From positions 1 through 63,857 of the forward strand of contig CAITJJ010000317.1 of NCBI GenBank assembly GCA_903892675.1: 63,857 nucleotides of DNA, written 5' to 3'. The notes beneath the pieces are model-generated. The model was given only the letters and a program-made list of their open reading frames with translations. It was not told the DNA's origin and searched no databases. Made by a program: the position numbers and the translations under genes. Position 1 is the first letter of the stretch. Every line of letters starts with the position of its first letter. Below, in pieces: positions 44,453-53,502 of the stretch. The DNA comes from an uncultured Hyphomicrobiales bacterium (lineage in GTDB: Bacteria > Pseudomonadota > Alphaproteobacteria > Rhizobiales > Xanthobacteraceae).

Positions 44453-44772
44453 GACGAGTCCGATCCTTAAAGTCGTTTGTGGCTACCGTCGCAGCGGGGT
44501 GGTTTGCTTGTGTGTATGCGATCTTTCTGGCTTGTTTGATACCTGCCGGGGCCGTATAGGCCTTAGCGCCGCCTTCGCGATGCATATTGTAATTTATAAT
44601 GCAGCACCGACCGCGCGAAACCGTCAGCGTCCACGCAAATGATTGATTTAGATAGATAATTCTCAATCGCCCCGATGATGGAGAGGGTGGGGTGAACGGA
44701 AATTTCTATTATTATATAATTGCTTAGCGTGGGTGCACGAATTCGATGTCGTGCCGCTCGGCGTACTTTTCA
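44453..44772. other. Intergenic stretch with duplicated dusA upstream flank
   Basis: No gene. Around 44530-44600 the sequence matches the flank before the true dusA at 53805-53870, for example CTTGTTTGAT and GCCGTATAGGC words at the same spacing; on the minus strand both copies can be read as AYTAPxGIKQ. It leads directly into relic 2. The last 60 bases adjoin the end of the LivG gene. Confidence 0.6.
44639..44683 (+). repeat. Relic of the dusA 5' end, probable attachment site 2
   Basis: Fifteen codons align one to one with the start of dusA at 53908: same ATG, codon 3 GAT, codon 6 AGA, then ATCGCCCCGATGATGGA. Codon 7 CAA is TAA here, so the relic cannot be translated as DusA. Homology ends after GATGGA. 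The stretch of 23 bases ending there is the same as in relic 1. Confidence 0.82.
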
Positions 44773-45570
44773 CTACGGAAGGGGAGTAGCCTGTACGATT
44801 GTGCTCTGAACGGTCTCCGTTCCCAAATATGCGACCAGAACGTTCGGATCGGAAAGGACAGCGTCAGGCTTGCCGTCTGCGATAGTGCGCCCGTAATCGA
44901 GCACATGAATACGGTCGGCGAGGTCTGCGATCATCTGCATATCGTGTTCGATCCAGACGATAGTCATCTTCAGTTCTTGCTTGATGCGGAGAATAAAGCG
45001 AGCGAGGTCTTCGCGTTCCTCGCGGTTGAGTCCGGCGGAAGGCTCGTCCAGCAACATCACGGTGGGCTCGAGAGCCAGCGCGCGGGCGAAGCCGACGAGT
45101 TTTTGCACGCCGAACGGCAAGGCGCCGACTGGCGCGTGACGAAAGCGCTCCAGTTCGACCAGATCAATGATGCGCTCGATCGCTCCGCGGTGGGCGACCT
45201 CGGCGCGCCGCACGCTCGGCAGGAACAGCATCTCCGCCAGCGGATTTGTGCCGACGCGGGCATGGCGGCCGGTGAGGAGATTTTCCAGCACGCTCATCTG
45301 CGGGAACAGTTCCCCGTGCTGAAAGGTGCGGGCGACCCCAAGGCGAGCGATATCGTGCGGAGCAAGGCCCGCAATATCTTTGCCGCGCAAGCGGATTGCG
45401 CCACTGCCGCGATAGATGCCGCTGATGCAATTGAGCGCGCTGGTCTTGCCGGCGCCATTTGGTCCTATCAGCGCCATCAACTCGCCGGGCTCCACCGTAA
45501 ACGACACGTTGTCCAGCACGGTGAGACCGCCGAAGCGCAGGCTCAGGTTTTCTATCGCGAGTTCAGCCAT
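44773..45570 (-). CDS. livG: Liv-type ABC transporter ATP-binding protein LivG
   Basis: 265 residues. Start taken at MAELAIENLSLRFGG with GGAGG upstream. Walker A LIGPNGAGKTSALN, signature region PFGVQKLVGFARAL (the LSGGQ motif is replaced by LPFGVQ, common in this branch), Walker B VMLLDEPSAGL, H-loop IEHDMQM. Last gene of the accessory importer operon; start overlaps livF. Confidence 0.88.
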   Translation of the reverse strand: MAELAIENLSLRFGGLTVLDNVSFTVEPGELMALIGPNGAGKTSALNCISGIYRGSGAIRLRGKDIAGLAPHDIARLGVARTFQHGELFPQMSVLENLLTGRHARVGTNPLAEMLFLPSVRRAEVAHRGAIERIIDLVELERFRHAPVGALPFGVQKLVGFARALALEPTVMLLDEPSAGLNREEREDLARFILRIKQELKMTIVWIEHDMQMIADLADRIHVLDYGRTIADGKPDAVLSDPNVLVAYLGTETVQSTIVQATPLP

Positions 45571-46375
45571 ACCACCTCCGCGATCGGCGATATTGCTTGA
45601 TGTCGCGGTAGGAGCGGCGCGCGCCGCCCTCAGCGCTTCCTTTGCCGAGATAAAACTCCTGCACGTCCTTGTGGCCTTTGAGACGCTCGCGGTCGCCATC
45701 GAGCACGATACGGCCGTTTTCCATCACATAGGCATAGTCGGCGATTTCCAGCGCCACGGCGGCACTCTGCTCGACCAGCAAGATGGCGATACCGAGTTCG
45801 TCGCGGATCGCGCAAAGCCTGCGGACGAGGTCGCCGGCCACGACCGGCGCGAGGCCAAGCGACAGTTCGTCGATCAACAGCAGCTTCGGACGGCACATCA
45901 AGGCGCTGGCGATCGCGAGCATCTGGCGTTCGCCGCCGGAGAGCAGCCCGCCGGTACGGTCGCGCAGTTCGGCGAGGCGGGGAAAGAAATGATAGATGTG
46001 TTCTTCGTGCGGTCGCCGATCACGCGCCTTCGTGCCGCGGGCAACCGGGGCGGCGAGGTTTTCGGCCACGGTGAGGTTGGGGAACACCTTTTCGCGCTCG
46101 GGCACCAGCACAACACCGCGCCCGGCAATTTCATGCGGCGGGCGGTTCTGCAACGCCGCACCATCAAACGTTATGCTGCCTTCGGTTACGACGGCGTCGT
46201 CGAGTCCGAGGAAGCCGGAAATCGCCCGCAGCGTCGTCGACTTGCCGGCGCCGTTGGTGCCTAGCAGCGCCACGATCTGTCCTTGCGGCACGGCCAAAGT
46301 CACGCCCTGCACGGCCGTGATGACGCGCTTGTAGACCACTTCGATCTGTTCGACCTGGAGCAGGGGAGCGCTCAT
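45563..46375 (-). CDS. livF: Liv-type ABC transporter ATP-binding protein LivF
   Basis: 270 residues. Start at MSAPLLQVEQ, overlapping the livM stop as ATGA. Walker A LLGTNGAGKST, signature LLSGGERQMLAIASAL, Walker B LLLIDELSLGLAP. The C-terminal 25 residues are Arg/Tyr-rich (RRSYRDIKQYRRSRRWYG), an unusual tail. Confidence 0.88.
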   Translation of the reverse strand: MSAPLLQVEQIEVVYKRVITAVQGVTLAVPQGQIVALLGTNGAGKSTTLRAISGFLGLDDAVVTEGSITFDGAALQNRPPHEIAGRGVVLVPEREKVFPNLTVAENLAAPVARGTKARDRRPHEEHIYHFFPRLAELRDRTGGLLSGGERQMLAIASALMCRPKLLLIDELSLGLAPVVAGDLVRRLCAIRDELGIAILLVEQSAAVALEIADYAYVMENGRIVLDGDRERLKGHKDVQEFYLGKGSAEGGARRSYRDIKQYRRSRRWYG

Positions 46376-47460
46376 TTGCGCGTGCCCGCCAGCGGCTTGT
46401 ATTTGAATGGCCACAGCAGAAAGTAATTCTGCAGCCGCCGCCAGATGCCGACCAGGCCCAGCGGCTCCAGGATAAGGAACAGGATCATCACTACGCCGAA
46501 TGAGGCGTAGTTGACGGCGAAAATATCCCCGGCGAGCTTTTGCACATTCGGCAGCAGCTTGAGGAGGGCCTCAATTGCATAGGGAAAAACGGTTACGAAG
46601 GCGGCGCCGAGCAAGGCTCCCAGGAGAGACCCCATGCCGCCGATGATGATCATGGCGACGTACTGGATCGACAGGAACAGGTCGAAGGCTTCGATCGAGA
46701 CGACACCACGGTAGTAGGCGAACAGGCACCCTGCGACGGATGTCATCGCCGACGAGATCACGAAGGCGAGCAGCTTGTAGCCGGAGATGCTGATGCCAAG
46801 GGCTTCGGCGACCGTTTCGCGCGCATGGATGGCGCGCCAGGCGCGTCCGCTGCGGCTGCGCAGCAGATTGACGCAGATCAGCAACGTCGCAGCCGCAAAT
46901 ATCAGCAGAACGAAGTACCAGGCGCGGCCGTCGGTCAGCTTGAAGCCGCCGAGGCTGGGCTTCTCGATCAGGATGCCGGTCGAGAAGCCGCGCTTGGTTT
47001 CGTATTCGCCACCGAGATAGATGACGATGAAATGCAGTGCCAGCGTGCTGACGGCGAGATAGAGCCCGCGCAGACGTAGCGACGGCAGGCCAAAGACGAG
47101 CCCCAGGACAACGCCGGTCAGAGCCGAAGCTGGCAAGGTGAGCCAGAAGGGTGCATGAATTTCGCGCGTCAGGATGCCTGTTGTGAAGGCGCCGGCGGCG
47201 ATCAGTCCGGCGTGCCCGAGCGAAATCTGGCCGGCATATCCAGTGAGCAGCATCAGCGACAACGCGCCGATCGAGGCCAGAAATACCTGGCAGGCGAGAT
47301 CGAGCAAGAAGGGCGTTGCGACGAAAGGCAATGTCACCAGTATGGCGACCAATGCGGCAAGGCCGATGCGCTCGGCGCGCGTCTGCAGCAGCGCAAGGTC
47401 CTGCGCATAATCGGTACGGAAATAGCCGCTGGCGCGCGGTGTCGGCCTAAACACGGTCAA
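46372..47460 (-). CDS. livM: Liv-type ABC transporter permease LivM
   Basis: 362 residues, about nine membrane helices; GYAGQISLGHAGLIAAGAF near 75, coupling loop IIGGMGSLLGALLGA near 275. A separate polypeptide, unlike the fusion at the start of the window. Its start overlaps livH by 14 bases. Confidence 0.9.
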   Translation of the reverse strand: MTVFRPTPRASGYFRTDYAQDLALLQTRAERIGLAALVAILVTLPFVATPFLLDLACQVFLASIGALSLMLLTGYAGQISLGHAGLIAAGAFTTGILTREIHAPFWLTLPASALTGVVLGLVFGLPSLRLRGLYLAVSTLALHFIVIYLGGEYETKRGFSTGILIEKPSLGGFKLTDGRAWYFVLLIFAAATLLICVNLLRSRSGRAWRAIHARETVAEALGISISGYKLLAFVISSAMTSVAGCLFAYYRGVVSIEAFDLFLSIQYVAMIIIGGMGSLLGALLGAAFVTVFPYAIEALLKLLPNVQKLAGDIFAVNYASFGVVMILFLILEPLGLVGIWRRLQNYFLLWPFKYKPLAGTRK

Positions 47461-48319
47461 GTTCCTCGCGCGTACCGAACAGGCCCCAGGGCCGCACGAA
47501 CAGCATGGCGACCAGCACCAGGAAGGGCACCACGTCCGACAAGAGCGGGTCGACGTAATAGATAAGCAGCACCTCGGCGCCGGCGACGATCAGCGCGCCG
47601 ATCAATGCGCCGCCCAGGCTGTCGAGCCCGCCAACCAACGCAGCCGGGAAGGCTTTGAGCGCGATCACCGGCATGCTGCCGGTCACGCCGGAATCCAGCG
47701 CCATCAAAATACCGGCAAGCGCGCCCGTCAGCGTCGACAGGCTCCAGGCCAAGGCATAGACGCCATGGAGATTAATGCCGCGCTGCGCGGCGAGCAGCGG
47801 ATTTTGCCCGGCGGCGCGCATGCGCATGCCCCAACGGCCGAAGCGCAGGAAGCCGAACAGCGCGCCGTAAGCGGCAAGGTTGGTGAGCACCAGCACCAGC
47901 GACCACAGGGAGATGTGCCCGTCGCCGGGCAGGGTGAAGGTCGGGTTGGAGATACCCAGTGCCTGCGCCGGGTACTGCTGCTGCGACGACCAGACCAGGA
48001 CGACAACGCCGCGGACCAGAATGCCGAGCGCGACCGTGGTGAGAATGGCGGCCAGCACCATCTCGCCAGTCATCTTGCGCATCAGAAAGATATAGACCAG
48101 CGCGCCGGTAACGATGCTCAAGATCACGGCAGCGCAGAGCGCCATGACGGGATGGCCGGCAAACAAAGAGGAGCAGGCCAGCACCAGATAGGCGCCGAAC
48201 ATCATCAGTTCGCCGTGCGCGAGATTGAGCACGCGGCTGACGCGATAGATCAAGACGTAACCGCAGGCGATCAGGGCGTAGATCGAGGCGAGGACGACGA
48301 TGTTGATGAGGAGTTGCAA
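47447..48319 (-). CDS. livH: Liv-type ABC transporter permease LivH
   Basis: 290 residues. N-terminal SIYALIACGYVLIYRVSRVLNLAHGE and coupling loop ALVGGLDSLGGALIGAL are typical. The first permease after the binding-protein gene, from which it is separated by 109 bases with a hairpin. Confidence 0.9.
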   Translation of the reverse strand: MQLLINIVVLASIYALIACGYVLIYRVSRVLNLAHGELMMFGAYLVLACSSLFAGHPVMALCAAVILSIVTGALVYIFLMRKMTGEMVLAAILTTVALGILVRGVVVLVWSSQQQYPAQALGISNPTFTLPGDGHISLWSLVLVLTNLAAYGALFGFLRFGRWGMRMRAAGQNPLLAAQRGINLHGVYALAWSLSTLTGALAGILMALDSGVTGSMPVIALKAFPAALVGGLDSLGGALIGALIVAGAEVLLIYYVDPLLSDVVPFLVLVAMLFVRPWGLFGTREELDRV

Positions 48320-48378
48320 AGAGCGGGCTTCCGAATGGCGCTAAAAATCGGATAAATTTGAAGCGGCGGCGGATTGAA

Positions 48379-48401
48379 CCCTCCCCCTTTAGGGGGGAGG
48401 G
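48379..48401 (-). terminator. Intercistronic stem-loop after the accessory binding-protein gene
   Basis: Perfect 9-base arms CCCTCCCCC / GGGGGAGGG with a 5-base loop, about 28 bases after the binding-protein stop in the direction of transcription. Same position as the hairpins at 3082 and 36795. Confidence 0.7.
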
Positions 48402-48428
48402 AAAGTTAGTGATGCGCTGCGGCGTTCT

Positions 48429-49583
48429 TCACTTCACGTCGTATGACTTCCAATCCTGAACCCGGGAAATCTTGTCGCCCGACCAGGTGTAAACCCGGTA
48501 GTAAAGCTTGGTGCGGAAGTGGTTGTCCTTGGTCCATTCGATCGGCCCGCCGCGCAGACCCTTGGTGTCAACCTTGAGGTTCTCCATCGAAGCCTTCAGC
48601 TTGGCCGGATCCGCCGGCCAACCCGCGCCTTTGAGCGCGGCTTCGATCGCCATGCCGGCGATCCAGCCTTCGGCCATGGTGGCGGCTGGATATTTCGAGC
48701 CGGCCTTTTTGGCGGCTTCTTCGATTTCCTTGTGGATCGGCAAGGCTTCCTGGAAAAGCGCGTTCGAGTTGACGACAAAGAATTTGCCGTCCTTGAGCCG
48801 CGACAATTCGCTTTCCGCTTCGAGATGGCCCCAAGCGACGTAATCGTCCTGCCAGCCGAGTTTGCGCAGGGCTTCCAGCGTGCGCACCTGCGTCACCCAC
48901 GGTGCCCACGAATAGACCCAATTAGGGCCCGCGTCCTTAAGTTTGGTGGCGAACGATGTGTAGTCAGCCGTCGGCGGCGGGATCACTTCCTTGTCGACCG
49001 GGGTCATGCCCATCTCTTTCGACAGATTTTCGGCATAGTCGATCTCGCCCCGCGACAACGGGATAGCCATCGCCGAGAAGCCGATCTTCACCGGGCCTTT
49101 CGCGCGCGCCTTGATGAAGTCGAGCGTCGCCTGACTGTCGTAGTTCGCGGCAAAGCCGGTGGTGCAGAACTGCAACGGTTCGGCCGGCGGATAGACGCTC
49201 TTCGGGCAGACCGAGCTTGCAAACAGCAACGGCACACCGGCGGCCTGGGTCTCCGCGATGACCGGTGCGTAGGTCGAGGACAGGCTGGCGTTGAGGATCA
49301 GCACCGCCTTGTCCTGCGTGATCAGCTTTTTGGTGTTGGCCGCCGCCTTTGACGGCTGCGCGCCGTCGTCTTCGAGAATGAGCTGGATCTTCTTGCCGTT
49401 GACGCCGCCGGCCGCGTTGACGCGGTCGATGTAGAGGCCGAGGGCATCGACCGCGGGCGCATAGGTGCTGGAGGGCGGGCCGGTGAGCGCACCGGTCAGG
49501 CCGACTACATAGGCATCCTGAGCGGACGCCGGAATCGTCAAGGCGCAAATCGCTATTGCGCCGAGCAGGGTCCTCTTGAGCAT
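48429..49583 (-). CDS. Liv-type ABC transporter substrate-binding protein
   Basis: About 384 residues with a Sec signal (MLKRTLLGAIAICALTIPASAQ). Mature part AYVVGLTGALTGPPSSTYAP, INxAGGVNGKK-type word (VNAAGGVNGKKIQLILEDDG), and CTTGFAANYDSQATLDF. Among three close ATGs I take the one 7 bases after GGAGG. Linked acyl-CoA ligase suggests that the ligand is a carboxylic acid that is activated after uptake. Confidence 0.88.
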   Translation of the reverse strand: MLKRTLLGAIAICALTIPASAQDAYVVGLTGALTGPPSSTYAPAVDALGLYIDRVNAAGGVNGKKIQLILEDDGAQPSKAAANTKKLITQDKAVLILNASLSSTYAPVIAETQAAGVPLLFASSVCPKSVYPPAEPLQFCTTGFAANYDSQATLDFIKARAKGPVKIGFSAMAIPLSRGEIDYAENLSKEMGMTPVDKEVIPPPTADYTSFATKLKDAGPNWVYSWAPWVTQVRTLEALRKLGWQDDYVAWGHLEAESELSRLKDGKFFVVNSNALFQEALPIHKEIEEAAKKAGSKYPAATMAEGWIAGMAIEAALKGAGWPADPAKLKASMENLKVDTKGLRGGPIEWTKDNHFRTKLYYRVYTWSGDKISRVQDWKSYDVK

Positions 49584-49629
49584 TTTCATTCCTCCCGTTT
49601 TCGTCTTGTTGAGCTTTTTCATTGCCGCA

Positions 49630-51516
49630 TTATCCCGCCAGAACGCCGCCGACGCCGGCGGCGATCAGGCGTTCGTCGCTGTCGTCATACATTCCCTCGA
49701 TCAGCACCTTGAAGCGCTCGTACATCAGCTTGCGCTTGACTTTGCGGGTCGGGGTCACCGGCTCGCCTTCTTCTTCCGGATCGAGCGCCTTGGGCAGAAT
49801 GCGGAAAGATTTGATCTGCTCGACCCGCGCCAGCGATGCATTGGCCTTGTCGATTTCGATCTCGATCAGCCGCGCGATACGCGGGTGCGCCGTCAGGCTG
49901 GTGAAGCCCGTATAGGCGACGTCGTTGGCGCGCGCCCAGTCGGCGACGGTGTCGAAGTCGATCTCGATAATCGCAGTAAGATATTTTCGGCCGTGTCCGA
50001 AGACCACTGCTTCCGCCACATAGGGGCTGGCGCGCAGGGTATTCTCGATGAAGGAGGGCGAAATGGTCTTGCCGCCGGCGGTGACCATGAAATCGCGCGC
50101 GCGATCGATCAGCCGCAAGGCGCCGCCGCGCCATTCGCCGACATCGCCGGTGCGCAGCCAGCCGTCGGCGCCCTTGACCTCCCGCGTCGCCTCGTCGTTG
50201 CGCCAATAGCCGTCGAACAGGTCGGGACTGCGCACCAGTACCTCACCGTCTTCGGCGAGCCGGACGTCGATGCCATCGACCGCCGTGCCGACATTGCCGG
50301 GCCGCGGGAAGGGACCGCGCTGACCGGCGATGATGCCGCCAGCTTCCTCGGTCTGGCCGTACATCTCGACGACATTGACGCCGTAGACATGCCAAAGCGC
50401 CATGGTTTCGGCCGGCAGCGAAGCGCCGCCGCTCACCACCAGTTCCAGCTGGTCGAAGCCGAGCTTGTTGAGGATCGGCTTGAACACCGCCAATCGAACA
50501 AGCCGATAGATCGCGTCCTGCACGATATTGGAGCCGCCATTCCAGCGTCGGGTGGCATAGGGGCGGGCAAAGCGCATGGCGAAGTCATGGGCGGCGCGCT
50601 TGATCCGGCTCGAATTGAGAATGCCGACCAGTACGTGTGAAGCAAATTTTTGCAGATAGCGCGGCACCATGAACAGCACGGTCGGCGCCACTTCGAACAA
50701 GGTGACGGCAAAATCCTCGGGGTCCTCGCCGAAATGCGGCACAAGCTGCGAAATCAGCGGCAGCGTGATGGCGACGTCGCGGCCGAGCACGTGGCACATT
50801 GGCAGGAACACCACGGTCCGGTGCGGCTTCTCGCGAAGGGTCGGATAGTGCGAAACCACGGTGTCGGTCGCGGCGAGATGTTTGCCGTGGCTGACCAGCG
50901 CGCCTTTCGGGTGGCCGGTGGTGCCGGAGGTGTAGACGATGAAAGCGGGATCATCGGCTGAAACCAATGCAACCTGCGCTTCGAGCCAGCCGAGATCGGC
51001 TTTTGCCACGGCGTCGAGAAGTTCACCAAACCGGCGCAACTTCGGGTGTTCGTATCCAAACATGGCCGAATCGTCGAGCACCACGATCGTGCGCAGATCC
51101 GGCAACTGATCGGCGAAAGGCAAGATGCGATCAACATATTCCTGGTCTTCGGCAATGAACACGCAGGCGCCGCCATCGCGCATCTGATACTCGACCTCAG
51201 CCGCCGACGCGGTCGGATAGATGCCGTAGACGATGGCGCCGAGCGATTGGGCGGCAAGATCGCAAATCATCCATTCTTCGCAAACATCGCCCATGATGGC
51301 GACTCGTTCGCCGCGCCCGATGCCGAGCGATTGCAGGGCGCTCGCGGCGTGCGCCACCAGCGCGGCATAGTCGCGCCAGCGCCGTTCGCGATAGATGCCG
51401 AAATGCTTTGAACGGAAGGCAACGGAATCCGGCGTCACGCGCGCACGCTCACACAACAAATGCGGAGCGGTGGTGCGGCGCAAGCGTTCTCGATAGACCG
51501 TGGCGGACGCGGTCAT
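49630..51516 (-). CDS. Long-chain acyl-CoA synthetase-like AMP-forming ligase
   Basis: 628 residues of the ANL superfamily. P-loop AFIVYTSGTTGHPKGALVSH at about 190-210, A5 motif VVEMYGQTEEAGG, A7/A8 GWLRTGDVGEWRGGALRLID and RARDFMVTAGGKTISP. A conserved C-terminal Lys domain carries TPTRKVKRKLM. It activates a carboxylic acid to its CoA thioester through an acyl-AMP. It is first in the operon with the Liv importer, 46 bases before the binding-protein start, with a shared regulatory site upstream. Confidence 0.9.
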   Translation of the reverse strand: MTASATVYRERLRRTTAPHLLCERARVTPDSVAFRSKHFGIYRERRWRDYAALVAHAASALQSLGIGRGERVAIMGDVCEEWMICDLAAQSLGAIVYGIYPTASAAEVEYQMRDGGACVFIAEDQEYVDRILPFADQLPDLRTIVVLDDSAMFGYEHPKLRRFGELLDAVAKADLGWLEAQVALVSADDPAFIVYTSGTTGHPKGALVSHGKHLAATDTVVSHYPTLREKPHRTVVFLPMCHVLGRDVAITLPLISQLVPHFGEDPEDFAVTLFEVAPTVLFMVPRYLQKFASHVLVGILNSSRIKRAAHDFAMRFARPYATRRWNGGSNIVQDAIYRLVRLAVFKPILNKLGFDQLELVVSGGASLPAETMALWHVYGVNVVEMYGQTEEAGGIIAGQRGPFPRPGNVGTAVDGIDVRLAEDGEVLVRSPDLFDGYWRNDEATREVKGADGWLRTGDVGEWRGGALRLIDRARDFMVTAGGKTISPSFIENTLRASPYVAEAVVFGHGRKYLTAIIEIDFDTVADWARANDVAYTGFTSLTAHPRIARLIEIEIDKANASLARVEQIKSFRILPKALDPEEEGEPVTPTRKVKRKLMYERFKVLIEGMYDDSDERLIAAGVGGVLAG

Positions 51517-51548
51517 ACGGCGCTCTTCTCGCGTGTTTCCTCTGATAT

Positions 51549-51564
51549 AATTCTATAGCTCAAT
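51549..51564. promoter_or_regulatory. Probable TetR operator, upstream of the acyl-CoA ligase
   Basis: AATTCTATAGCTCAAT lies 33 bases before the ligase start. It matches, at 12 or so of 16 positions, the complement of 52351-52367 near the divergent TetR and MetE-like genes. Shared words in front of both units suggest a common regulator. Confidence 0.5.
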
Positions 51565-51604
51565 CGAATTTTAAATTCCATAGCCAATCGACCGGCCGGT
51601 GCGC

Positions 51605-52243
51605 TCAGCGGCGGCTGGGTCGTCGCTTGGCGGGCCGTATGGCCAGGCCATCGATAACGAGGTTCGAAAATTCCGCAGCGATGGCTGGCACGCCCTTGTT
51701 TTCCTTCAAGTACCAGCTCGATGCTGCATTGCACATGCCGAGGACGGCGAGTGTGACCAACCGTGCGTCAAGGCCGGCCCGGAATTCACCGGCGGCAACT
51801 CCTTCCTCGATGACCTGTTCGAAAATGCGCTCCAGCCCGCGTGACCAGCGACCGATCCGCCGGCGGCTTTCGGTCGGTAGATGCTGGCGTTCGTTGAGGA
51901 AGACCTTGACGAAATTACCCCGATCCAGCATCGGCGAAAGATGCGAACTGATCAACAATGACAGTCTTTTTTGAGCGGACTCGGGCCGCGCGGCAATCGC
52001 CTTGCCGGTTTCGAAGAAGCCTTCCACGCCGCGCAGGCAAACCAATTCCAGCGCTGCTTCCTTGGAGGAGAAATAATAGTACAGACTTGCCTGGCGGATG
52101 CCGAGCACGTCGGCGATGTCCTGGGTCGTCGCGCCATGGAAACCGCGCTCGGCAAAGACCATGGCCGTGGCTTCAATAATCTGGGGTGCGCGGCGGCGCG
52201 GGCTGGCGCTGCGGCGGGAAGTTGGGAGAGTGGCGACTGTCAT
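51605..52243 (-). CDS. TetR family transcriptional regulator
   Basis: 212 residues when started at MTVATLPTSRRS. DNA-binding domain APQIIEATAMVFAERGFHG then DIADVLGIRQASLYYYFSSKEA. The C-terminal ligand domain resembles fatty-acid/acyl-CoA-responsive regulators (TetR_C_KstR2/FadR type), which fits the adjacent acyl-CoA ligase. Arg-rich ends on both sides. Divergent from the MetE-like gene. Confidence 0.88.
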   Translation of the reverse strand: MTVATLPTSRRSASPRRRAPQIIEATAMVFAERGFHGATTQDIADVLGIRQASLYYYFSSKEAALELVCLRGVEGFFETGKAIAARPESAQKRLSLLISSHLSPMLDRGNFVKVFLNERQHLPTESRRRIGRWSRGLERIFEQVIEEGVAAGEFRAGLDARLVTLAVLGMCNAASSWYLKENKGVPAIAAEFSNLVIDGLAIRPAKRRPSRR

Positions 52244-52341
52244 GCCGATCACTTCGCTCCTGCAGCAAATTACCGGGAAGCCGGCTAAAAAGCTTCCGGC
52301 CGTTCTTTTGGCCATTGTGTTCTGCCACGATACCAATCTAA

Positions 52342-52367
52342 ATTCTATCTATCGACCTATAGAATAA
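52342..52367. promoter_or_regulatory. Probable TetR operator between tetR and the MetE-like gene
   Basis: Inverted repeat ATTCTAT ... ATAGAAT with a 10-base centre, about 25 bases before the MetE-like start codon. On the minus strand it includes TTATTCTATAGGTCGAT, similar to the site before the ligase gene. Confidence 0.6.
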
Positions 52368-52389
52368 GTCGCCCGAGGGAGAATTCGCC

Positions 52390-53502
52390 ATGGCTACGTC
52401 GACGAAAGGCCGCCCCCCATTCCGCGCCGATCATGTTGGCAGCCTGTTGCGCCCGCCGGCTTTGCGTCAGGCGTTTCGCCGTCACGCCACCAAGGAAATC
52501 GGCGACGCCGAATTCGACAAACTGCAGGATCAATGCATCCGCGATGTGGTCGCCCTACAAGCCGAAGTTGGCTTGCAAGTGGTCACCGACGGAGAATTCC
52601 GCCGCGGCTCGTACTGGGGTCGCTTCGTCGAGCGGATCGAGGGGTTTGAGATAAAGACCGCCTCATTCAAATTTCGCAACGATCAGGGCCACGAAGTCGA
52701 ATTTACCGCGCCTTATGCGAACGCCGCGATCAAGCGCAAGCAGCCGCTGGCGCTCGACGAATATCAATTCCTGCACAGTGTCACCAAATTAACCGGCAAG
52801 ATCACGCTGCCGGCGCCGTCGACCATGCATTTCTACCGCTGCAACGACTATGCCGACACCGCCGTCTATCCAGACGTTAAAGAGTTTTTTGCCGACCTCG
52901 CCAATGTCTTCAAACAGGAGATCGGCGAACTTGCGAAGGCGGGCTGCCGCTATATCCAACTCGACGAAGTCGCTGTCGCTCTGCTGTGTGACCCTGGAAT
53001 CCGACAGCAAATCGCCGCCTCGGGCAGCGATCCCGATAAACTGGTCGACCTCTATATTGACAGTATCAACGAAGCCGTTGCCGGCGCGCCGGCAGACGTG
53101 ATCTTCGGCGTCCACATGTGCCGCGGCAATTTCAAAGGGCATTACCTTGGGGCTGGCGGCTATGAATCGGTCGCCGAGCGGTTTTTCGCCAACACCAAGG
53201 TCAATCACTTCCTGCTTGAGTACGATACCGCCCGCGCCGGCGACTTCGCGCCACTGCGCTTTGTGCCGAAGGATCGCGGCGTCGTCCTCGGTCTTGTCAG
53301 CTCGAAAACGCCGGTGCTGGAGAGCCTCGATCTTTTGAAGCGCCGGACTGAGGAAGCGACGCACTATATCGACCTCGATCGGTTGGCGATCAGCCCGCAA
53401 TGCGGCTTCGCCAGTACTGTCGCGGGTAATCCTCTCACCGAAGCGGACGAGCGGGCAAAGCTTGCGCTTGTGGTCGAGGCGGCTGACGCGATTTGGGGTT
53501 GA
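52390..53502 (+). CDS. Cobalamin-independent methionine synthase-like (MetE C-terminal domain) protein
   Basis: 370 residues, one MetE-type TIM barrel. Zinc ligands are seen in FGVHMCRGN (His, Cys), FLLEYDTARAG (Glu) and ISPQCGFAST (Cys); the start RADHVGSLLRPPALR is typical of the stand-alone branch. The N-terminal half of full MetE is absent, as in the core/YxjG-like methyltransferases that move methyl groups among thiols and other donors. It is divergent from the TetR gene and shares the operator region. Confidence 0.87.
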   Translation: MATSTKGRPPFRADHVGSLLRPPALRQAFRRHATKEIGDAEFDKLQDQCIRDVVALQAEVGLQVVTDGEFRRGSYWGRFVERIEGFEIKTASFKFRNDQGHEVEFTAPYANAAIKRKQPLALDEYQFLHSVTKLTGKITLPAPSTMHFYRCNDYADTAVYPDVKEFFADLANVFKQEIGELAKAGCRYIQLDEVAVALLCDPGIRQQIAASGSDPDKLVDLYIDSINEAVAGAPADVIFGVHMCRGNFKGHYLGAGGYESVAERFFANTKVNHFLLEYDTARAGDFAPLRFVPKDRGVVLGLVSSKTPVLESLDLLKRRTEEATHYIDLDRLAISPQCGFASTVAGNPLTEADERAKLALVVEAADAIWG

